From an uncultured Anaerococcus sp. (GTDB lineage Bacteria > Bacillota > Clostridia > Tissierellales > Peptoniphilaceae): a DNA stretch of 37,166 nt. Position numbers and translations under genes: made by a program. Of this stretch, positions 32,175 to 37,166 are shown in pieces. The stretch covers positions 1-37,166 of the forward strand of contig NZ_CALTUX010000020.1 of the NCBI RefSeq assembly GCF_943912825.1, given 5' to 3'. The notes under the pieces are model-generated. The model saw only the letters and a program-made list of their open reading frames with translations. It had not been told where the DNA came from and did not search any database. Positions within the stretch are counted from its first letter, which is position 1. Each line of letters starts with the position of its first letter.

Positions 32175-33347
32175 ATGCTTAAGGGCAAAAATATACTTTT
32201 AGGAGTAAGTGGAGGCATTGCAGCCTACAAAGTTTTAGACCTCTGCTCAAGACTAAAAAAGAAAGATGTAAATCTTAAAATAATAATGACAAAGTCAGCT
32301 ACTGAGTTTGTAAGTCCCTTATCCTTTGAAACAATGGGTAGATGCTTAGTATATACTGATCTATTTGAAGGCCACCATGAAGAAGTCCACCATATCGAAT
32401 TAGTAAAGTGGGCTGATCTAATGCTAATAGCCCCTGCAAGTGCAAATACAATAGCAAAAATGGCAAATGGCATTGCAGATAATTTTCTTACCTCATCATA
32501 TTTAGCTTATGATAAGGATGTAATTATTGCTCCAGCAATGAATACCAATATGCTTAAGTCTAAGGCTACACAGAGAAATCTTAAAACTTTGGAAGAGGAT
32601 GGAGTCAATATAATAAAGCCTGAACCTGGTATTCTAGCCTGTAATACTGTTGGGGATGGAAGGATGGAAGAGCCATCTGAAATTGTTGACTACTTAGATT
32701 CTTATTTTACAGAAAAAGACCTAGTAGGCAAGAAAATAATAGTAACAGCAGGTCCTACAGTTGAGCCTATAGATTATGTAAGATACATATCTAATAATTC
32801 TAGCGGCAAAATGGGCTATAATATAGCAAATGAAGCGAGAAAGCGTGGAGCTGATGTTGTCCTCATATCTGGACCTGTCAATCCTTTTAAAGTCAATGAT
32901 ATAAAAAGAATTGAAATAAAAACTAATTTAGAGTTGAAAAATACAATCGAAAGAGAATTTGCTGATTCAGATGCTCTAATCATGTCAGCTGCTCCTGTAG
33001 ATTATAGATCAAAGCATGTAAGTGATAGAAAGCTAAAGAAAACAGGAAATGACCTTAATCTTGAATTGATAGAGAATCCTGATATTATAAAATATTTTGG
33101 ATCAATAAAAGATAAGCAAACAATAATTGGTTTTGCTGCAGAAACAGATAATTTAATTGAAAATGCCAACAAAAAATTAAATGAAAAAAACCTTGATTAT
33201 ATAATAGCTAACGACTTAACAAAATGGGGAGCAGGATTTGATGTAGATACAAATGTCGCATCAATAATATCAAAGGATGAAATTAGAAATCTAGATATAA
33301 TGCCAAAAAGTGAACTAGCCAATAGAATACTGGACTTATTAAGGTGA
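32175..33347 (+). CDS. coaBC: Bifunctional phosphopantothenoylcysteine decarboxylase / phosphopantothenate--cysteine ligase
   Basis: A 390-residue enzyme for two consecutive coenzyme A steps. The N-terminal flavin decarboxylase (CoaC) has 'GVSGGIAAYK', the catalytic histidine in 'HHIELVKWADL', 'PAMNTNM' and the active-site cysteine in 'GILACNTVGDGRM'. The C-terminal ligase (CoaB) has 'VTAGPTVEPIDYVRYISN', 'SSGKMGYNIA' and 'SAAPVDYR'. I start it at ATG 32175, one base after the rpoZ stop; an in-frame TTG at 32142 lies inside rpoZ and would add a non-family N-terminus. The ribosome site is weak, consistent with coupling. Confidence 0.95.
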   Translation: MLKGKNILLGVSGGIAAYKVLDLCSRLKKKDVNLKIIMTKSATEFVSPLSFETMGRCLVYTDLFEGHHEEVHHIELVKWADLMLIAPASANTIAKMANGIADNFLTSSYLAYDKDVIIAPAMNTNMLKSKATQRNLKTLEEDGVNIIKPEPGILACNTVGDGRMEEPSEIVDYLDSYFTEKDLVGKKIIVTAGPTVEPIDYVRYISNNSSGKMGYNIANEARKRGADVVLISGPVNPFKVNDIKRIEIKTNLELKNTIEREFADSDALIMSAAPVDYRSKHVSDRKLKKTGNDLNLELIENPDIIKYFGSIKDKQTIIGFAAETDNLIENANKKLNEKNLDYIIANDLTKWGAGFDVDTNVASIISKDEIRNLDIMPKSELANRILDLLR

Positions 33348-33351
33348 TATA

Positions 33352-35718
33352 TTGTACGCAAAAGTAATTATTGATAGTAAGAGCAGATTTTTAAATAGGT
33401 CTTTTACCTATCATATACCAGAAAAATTAAATAATAAATTACAAAGAGCAATGAGAGTCTTAGTACCATTTGGTAAAGGTAATAAGACTAGCGTTGCTTT
33501 TGTTTATGAAATAATTGATGAACTTGATGAAGATTTTAAAACAAAGGATATTATATCTATCATTGATGAAAATAAGCTAATTGACGATGAATTGATCGAT
33601 CTTGCTTTTTATATGTCAAAAACATATCTTTCCCCAATTCAGCTATCTTTAAAGCAAGTTTTACCACCAACTAGTATAGATAAAATTAATACTTATTACC
33701 TTAGCAAGCAAAATAACGATGATGAAATACTTAAATTTTTATCTCGTAAAAGATCTAAAGAAGAATTTATTAAAAAATTCCCAGATAAATTAGATCTACT
33801 TAATTCTTATATAGAAAAAGATATGGTGAAGCTTGTATATGATGCTAAAGATAAACACAAAGTATCCTACGATACCTTTATAAAGCTGATAGATTCTAAG
33901 GCTAAGTTACCTAAAAATGCAAAAAAACAAATAGAAATAGTATCATATCTAAAGAAAAATGGTACAACCGAGCAAAAAATCCTTTTACAAGTCACTTCTT
34001 CCAGTACTTCTTCGATTAAATCTCTAGAAGACAAAAATATTATAGAAAAATTTGAAAAAGAAAGTGAAAAATCCCTAATAATCGACCATAAAGACTACAA
34101 AAGCCATGTTTTAAATGAGGAACAAGCAAAGGCCTTTAACAAAATAGAGTCAAAAGATAATGGCAAATATTTGTTATTCGGTGTCACAGGTTCAGGTAAA
34201 ACAGAAATATTTTTACAAGTTGTGGAAGAAACAATCAAACAAGGCAAAGAAGCAATTATTTTAGTCCCGGAAATCTCACTAACACCTCAAACAATAGAAA
34301 GATTTGTGGGTAGGTTCAAACATAAAATAGCTATCATGCACTCAAGGCTAACTCCAAAAGAAAGATTTAATCAATGGAGAATGATAAAAAATGGGGAAGT
34401 GAAAATAGCTATAGGGGCAAGGTCAGCAATCTTTGCTCCCTTTAAGAATTTAGGTGCAATAATAATCGATGAAGAACATGACAAGTCATATATCTCATCC
34501 CAAGATCCAAAATATCACACAAGTGATATAGCAAATTTCAGAGCAAATTACCAAAATGCTAAGTTAATCCTAGCATCAGCCACTCCATCTATAAATACGA
34601 TGAAAGATGCGATGGATGGCAAATATGAAATCTTAACCCTTAAGCAAAGAGTAAATAAGGTAATGCCTGACCTTTCAATTGTAGATATGAGAGAAGAGCT
34701 AAAAAATTCTAATTATTCTATGCTCTCATTGAGATTACAAGAAGAAATAAAGAAAAACCTTGAAAACCATGAACAAACAATTTTATTCCTAAACAAAATA
34801 GGCCATGATTCCTTTACTTTTTGTAGGGCTTGCGGATATGTCGTTAAATGTGAAGCCTGTGATGTTGCTATGACCTACCACAAAAATGTCAATAAACTTG
34901 TTTGTCATTACTGCGGACGAACCAAAAACCAAGTCACAAGATGTCCAAATTGCCACTCAAAAAAAATAAAGGAATTTGGAGCTGGTACTGAAAAACTTGA
35001 AGAGGAAGTAAGGTCATTATTCAAAGGAGCAAATATTCTAAGAATGGACTCTATGGTTGCAACTAACAGAGCTAAGTACGATCAAATGTATAAAAATATG
35101 AAAAATGGCAATATCGATATACTTCTAGGCACGCAAATGATAGCAAAGGGTCTTGATTTTGAAAATGTAACCCTTGTAGGAATAATCGCAGCAGATCTTT
35201 CTTTAAATGTTGGAGATTTTTCTGCTCAAGAAACAGCCTTTCAACTCCTAACCCAGGTCTCTGGTAGGGCGGGGAGGTCAAAGAAAATGGGACGAGCAAT
35301 AATTCAAACCTATAAACCCGAAAACTTTGTAATTCAAGCTGTAAAAAATAATGATTATTCAAGTTTCTTAAAGAGTGAACTAAATATAAGAAGCGCATTT
35401 GCCTATCCACCATATAAAAATTTGATATCTATAAGAGTAGTAAATACAGATAGGGTAAAAACAATAGAAATTTCAAAAAAAATGACTGAGGAATTAAGAA
35501 AAATCACTTCAAATCTTATAGATGTTGAAATTATAGGACCTAATCCATGTAAAATATCCAGAATAAATAATAAATTCAGGTATAATATTCTAGTGAAGGC
35601 CTTTGATAAGGACCTTGATGAAGTTAGAGACCATATAAAGTTGATTAGAAATAATTTTATAAACGAATATAAAGATACTTCTTTTATAGTTTCTATCAAT
35701 CCAGCTAATATGAATTAA
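33352..35718 (+). CDS. priA: Primosomal protein N' (replication restart helicase PriA)
   Basis: A 788-residue helicase that reloads the replisome at collapsed forks. Domains: the N-terminal 3'-end-binding domain ('YAKVIIDSKSRFLNRSFTYH'); Walker A 'FGVTGSGKTEIF' near residue 277; 'IIIDEEHDKSY' near 372; 'LILASATPS'; the eight-cysteine zinc region at about 490-537 ('CRACGYVVKCEACD', 'CHYCGR', 'CPNCHSKKI'); and 'GTQMIAKGLDFENVTLVG'. It begins with TTG, supported by AAGGTGAT four bases upstream and by the family N-terminus starting immediately there. coaBC ends within that ribosome site. Confidence 0.96.
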   Translation: MYAKVIIDSKSRFLNRSFTYHIPEKLNNKLQRAMRVLVPFGKGNKTSVAFVYEIIDELDEDFKTKDIISIIDENKLIDDELIDLAFYMSKTYLSPIQLSLKQVLPPTSIDKINTYYLSKQNNDDEILKFLSRKRSKEEFIKKFPDKLDLLNSYIEKDMVKLVYDAKDKHKVSYDTFIKLIDSKAKLPKNAKKQIEIVSYLKKNGTTEQKILLQVTSSSTSSIKSLEDKNIIEKFEKESEKSLIIDHKDYKSHVLNEEQAKAFNKIESKDNGKYLLFGVTGSGKTEIFLQVVEETIKQGKEAIILVPEISLTPQTIERFVGRFKHKIAIMHSRLTPKERFNQWRMIKNGEVKIAIGARSAIFAPFKNLGAIIIDEEHDKSYISSQDPKYHTSDIANFRANYQNAKLILASATPSINTMKDAMDGKYEILTLKQRVNKVMPDLSIVDMREELKNSNYSMLSLRLQEEIKKNLENHEQTILFLNKIGHDSFTFCRACGYVVKCEACDVAMTYHKNVNKLVCHYCGRTKNQVTRCPNCHSKKIKEFGAGTEKLEEEVRSLFKGANILRMDSMVATNRAKYDQMYKNMKNGNIDILLGTQMIAKGLDFENVTLVGIIAADLSLNVGDFSAQETAFQLLTQVSGRAGRSKKMGRAIIQTYKPENFVIQAVKNNDYSSFLKSELNIRSAFAYPPYKNLISIRVVNTDRVKTIEISKKMTEELRKITSNLIDVEIIGPNPCKISRINNKFRYNILVKAFDKDLDEVRDHIKLIRNNFINEYKDTSFIVSINPANMN

Positions 35719-35727
35719 GGAGTATAA

Positions 35728-36978
35728 ATGTTTGATTTTTTAAGAAGAAAAAAGAAAAAAGATGAAATTGAAAAAAATGAAGAAATAATAGATAAAAAAT
35801 CAGAGTTAGATTCTAATGAAGATAAATCTGAAAAAGAAGAAGCTAAAATCATTCATAATAATCTAGATAATGATGATTACAATTCTTTTAATTCCTATAA
35901 TGAATACAATAAATTCAATAACCAAAAAGAAGAAGAAAATCAAAACTTAGAAAAGGATGATGAAGATAAAGAAAAGCAAGGCAGATTCATTGATCTAACA
36001 AAAGATGATGAAATATCAGATTTAAACTCAGATATTAATGAAGATGAATCTATAGAAAAAAGCGAATCAATATTTGATAGGCTAAAAAAAGGTCTTACAA
36101 AAACTAGAGATAATCTTACATCAAATCTTAAAAATTTATTTACAAGAAATGTTAAAATCGACGATGATTTATATGATGACCTAGAAGAAATTTTGATATC
36201 AGCTGATATTGGTATGACATCAACCGTAGAAATTGTCGATACATTAAGAGATGAAATAAAGAAAAGATCTATAAAAGAAAGTGAGCAGATCTATCCTCTT
36301 CTCAAAGAAATAATGATTAGCAAACTAGATGAAAATAATCTTGATAATTCAATCACTTATAAAGATGGTGACTTAACTGTCATACTTGTAATAGGAGTAA
36401 ACGGAGTAGGAAAAACTACAACAATAGGTAAGCTTGCTAATAATTTCAAAAAAGAAGGCAAAAAAGTTATGCTTGCAGCAGCTGATACATTTAGAGCAGC
36501 AGCAATTGAACAATTAGGTGAATGGGCCAAAAGAGCAGATGTAGAGATGATTGCTGATAAAGAAGGAGCTGATCCATCTGCAGTAATATTTGATGCTATT
36601 AAATCTGCTAGAAGCAATGATGTCGATGTCTTAATATGCGATACAGCCGGTAGGCTTCACAATAAGAAAAATCTTATGCAAGAACTTGATAAGATTAATA
36701 GAACAATTGATACCCATGCAGTAAATGCCCATAGGGAAAATCTTTTGGTACTTGATGCAGCTACAGGTCAAAACGCAGTAAGTCAATTAAGAGAATTTAA
36801 GAATGTTACTGATATAACAGGTCTAATACTTACAAAACTCGATGGTACTGCCAAGGGCGGTGTAATTTTCCCTCTACAAGTAGAAGTAAAAGTACCAGTT
36901 AAATATATAGGAGTTGGTGAAGGAATTGATCATTTACAAAAATTTGATTCAAAATCTTTTGTAGAAGCTATGTTTTAG
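35728..36978 (+). CDS. ftsY: Signal recognition particle receptor FtsY
   Basis: A 416-residue SRP receptor GTPase that docks ribosome-nascent chain complexes to the membrane. Residues 1 to about 110 form a charged, low-complexity A domain rich in Glu, Asp, Lys and Asn, including an unusual Asn/Tyr/Phe-rich patch ('YNSFNSYNEYNKFNNQ'). The N domain follows ('IFDRLKKGLTKTRDNL'), then the G domain: P-loop 'GVNGVGKTTTIGKLA' from about residue 222, 'DTFRAAAIEQL', 'DTAGRLHNKKNLMQEL', 'TKLDGTAKGG' and 'GVGEGIDHLQKFD'. GGAG precedes the ATG, nine bases after priA. No intrinsic terminator follows. Confidence 0.96.
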   Translation: MFDFLRRKKKKDEIEKNEEIIDKKSELDSNEDKSEKEEAKIIHNNLDNDDYNSFNSYNEYNKFNNQKEEENQNLEKDDEDKEKQGRFIDLTKDDEISDLNSDINEDESIEKSESIFDRLKKGLTKTRDNLTSNLKNLFTRNVKIDDDLYDDLEEILISADIGMTSTVEIVDTLRDEIKKRSIKESEQIYPLLKEIMISKLDENNLDNSITYKDGDLTVILVIGVNGVGKTTTIGKLANNFKKEGKKVMLAAADTFRAAAIEQLGEWAKRADVEMIADKEGADPSAVIFDAIKSARSNDVDVLICDTAGRLHNKKNLMQELDKINRTIDTHAVNAHRENLLVLDAATGQNAVSQLREFKNVTDITGLILTKLDGTAKGGVIFPLQVEVKVPVKYIGVGEGIDHLQKFDSKSFVEAMF

Positions 36979-36980
36979 TG

Positions 36981-37008
36981 TTGAAATATAGGTTATTAGT
37001 GGTATACT
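36981..37008 (+). promoter_or_regulatory. Promoter of rpsB
   Basis: TTGAAA (36981-36986), a 16-bp spacer and TATACT (37003-37008), preceded by TGG for an extended -10. This is a strong promoter, as expected for a ribosomal protein operon. It leaves a leader of about 93 bases before the rpsB ATG. Confidence 0.8.
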
Positions 37009-37029
37009 ATATCAGTACTACAACAATCA

Positions 37030-37086
37030 CACTTAGGGATGCTTATATCGTTGCCTATTAGGTTATATAAGCAGTTGAAATAAGTG
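37030..37086 (+). other. Structured 5' leader of rpsB (candidate S2 autoregulatory RNA)
   Basis: An outer helix CACTTA (37030-37035) / TAAGTG (37081-37086) encloses an internal loop (GGGA on the left, GTTGAAA on the right). A perfect 9-bp inner helix TGCTTATAT (37040-37048) / ATATAAGCA (37065-37073) follows, and an apical CCT/AGG stem tops it. No T-run follows, so it is not a terminator. It ends 11 bases before GGAGGT (37098-37103). Folded by eye; the regulatory role is inferred from its position. Confidence 0.55.
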
Positions 37087-37107
37087 GAAGAATAAACGGA
37101 GGTAAAT

Positions 37108-37166
37108 ATGGCAGTAGTTTCAATGAAAAAATTATTAGAAGCCGGTGTACATTTTGGACACCAAAC
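37108..37166 (+). CDS. rpsB: 30S ribosomal protein S2 (5' end only; runs off the window)
   Basis: Nineteen codons are present. They encode 'MAVVSMKKLLEAGVHFGHQ', the highly conserved start of ribosomal protein S2. GGAGGT five bases before the ATG is an optimal ribosome site. The gene continues beyond the window edge. Confidence 0.95.
   Translation, partial: MAVVSMKKLLEAGVHFGHQ

Noticed and set aside
37040..37073. Hairpin after ftsY as a terminator
   Set aside because: No T-run follows and it lies downstream of the rpsB promoter, so it is better read as part of the rpsB leader.
1..37166. Mobile elements, prophage, CRISPR, tRNA or defence islands
   Set aside because: No transposase, integrase, regularly spaced repeats or tRNA-like cloverleaf was seen; all coding regions match housekeeping or common accessory families.

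Overview
The window is ordinary chromosomal DNA from a low-GC, Gram-positive anaerobe. Codon use is strongly A/T-biased. The gene sets (murT-gatD, yerC-pcrA-ligA-gatCAB, glmU-prs-pth-mfd-prsA, gmk-rpoZ-coaBC-priA, a copA/csoR copper module, a queT transporter behind a preQ1 riboswitch) point to Bacillota, most likely the Tissierellia/Peptoniphilaceae group (Anaerococcus-like). The genus is an inference from protein flavour, not a measured match. I see no mobile element, prophage, CRISPR array, tRNA or rRNA. Coding density is very high and no gene-free stretch exceeds about 150 bases.

Layout. (1) 1-630: preQ1-I riboswitch and queT. (2) 673-3948, minus strand: copper efflux pump copA, copper repressor csoR, then an asp23-family gene; a CsoR-type operator lies at the copA transcription start. 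(3) 4038-6632: acylphosphatase, then murT-gatD (lipid II amidation) and yerC. (4) 6686-13993: pcrA, ligA, gatC, gatA, gatB as one tight operon. (5) 14023-17915: an MTA/SAH-deaminase-like amidohydrolase, an AcpS-NnrD fusion, alr and mazF. (6) murC convergent on the minus strand, then divergently rpiB, deoD, glmU, prs, pth, mfd, prsA, a second SurA/PrsA-like lipoprotein and HU (19531-29498). (7) rqcH on the minus strand (29547-31292), then gmk, rpoZ, coaBC, priA, ftsY, and the first 59 bases of rpsB behind its own promoter and a structured leader.

How genes work together. Cell wall: murC, alr, glmU and murT-gatD supply, build and amidate peptidoglycan precursors. Genome maintenance: pcrA, ligA, mfd, priA and HU. 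Translation and quality control: gatCAB (Gln/Asn-tRNA transamidation), pth, rqcH (stalled nascent chains), mazF (mRNA cleavage), rpsB. Cofactors and nucleotides: coaBC with acpS, nnrD, prs, gmk, deoD, rpiB. Export and envelope: ftsY, prsA and its degenerate neighbour.

I found no wholly new multi-gene system. The most interesting signals are small and mechanistic: gatD appears to start at an AUA codon behind a perfect Shine-Dalgarno; copA carries a C-terminal CopZ domain preceded by an in-frame internal Shine-Dalgarno and ATG; AcpS is fused directly to NnrD; mazF overlaps alr with no mazE; the amidohydrolase has a hairpin between its only visible Shine-Dalgarno and its ATG; and rpsB has a long structured 5' leader.
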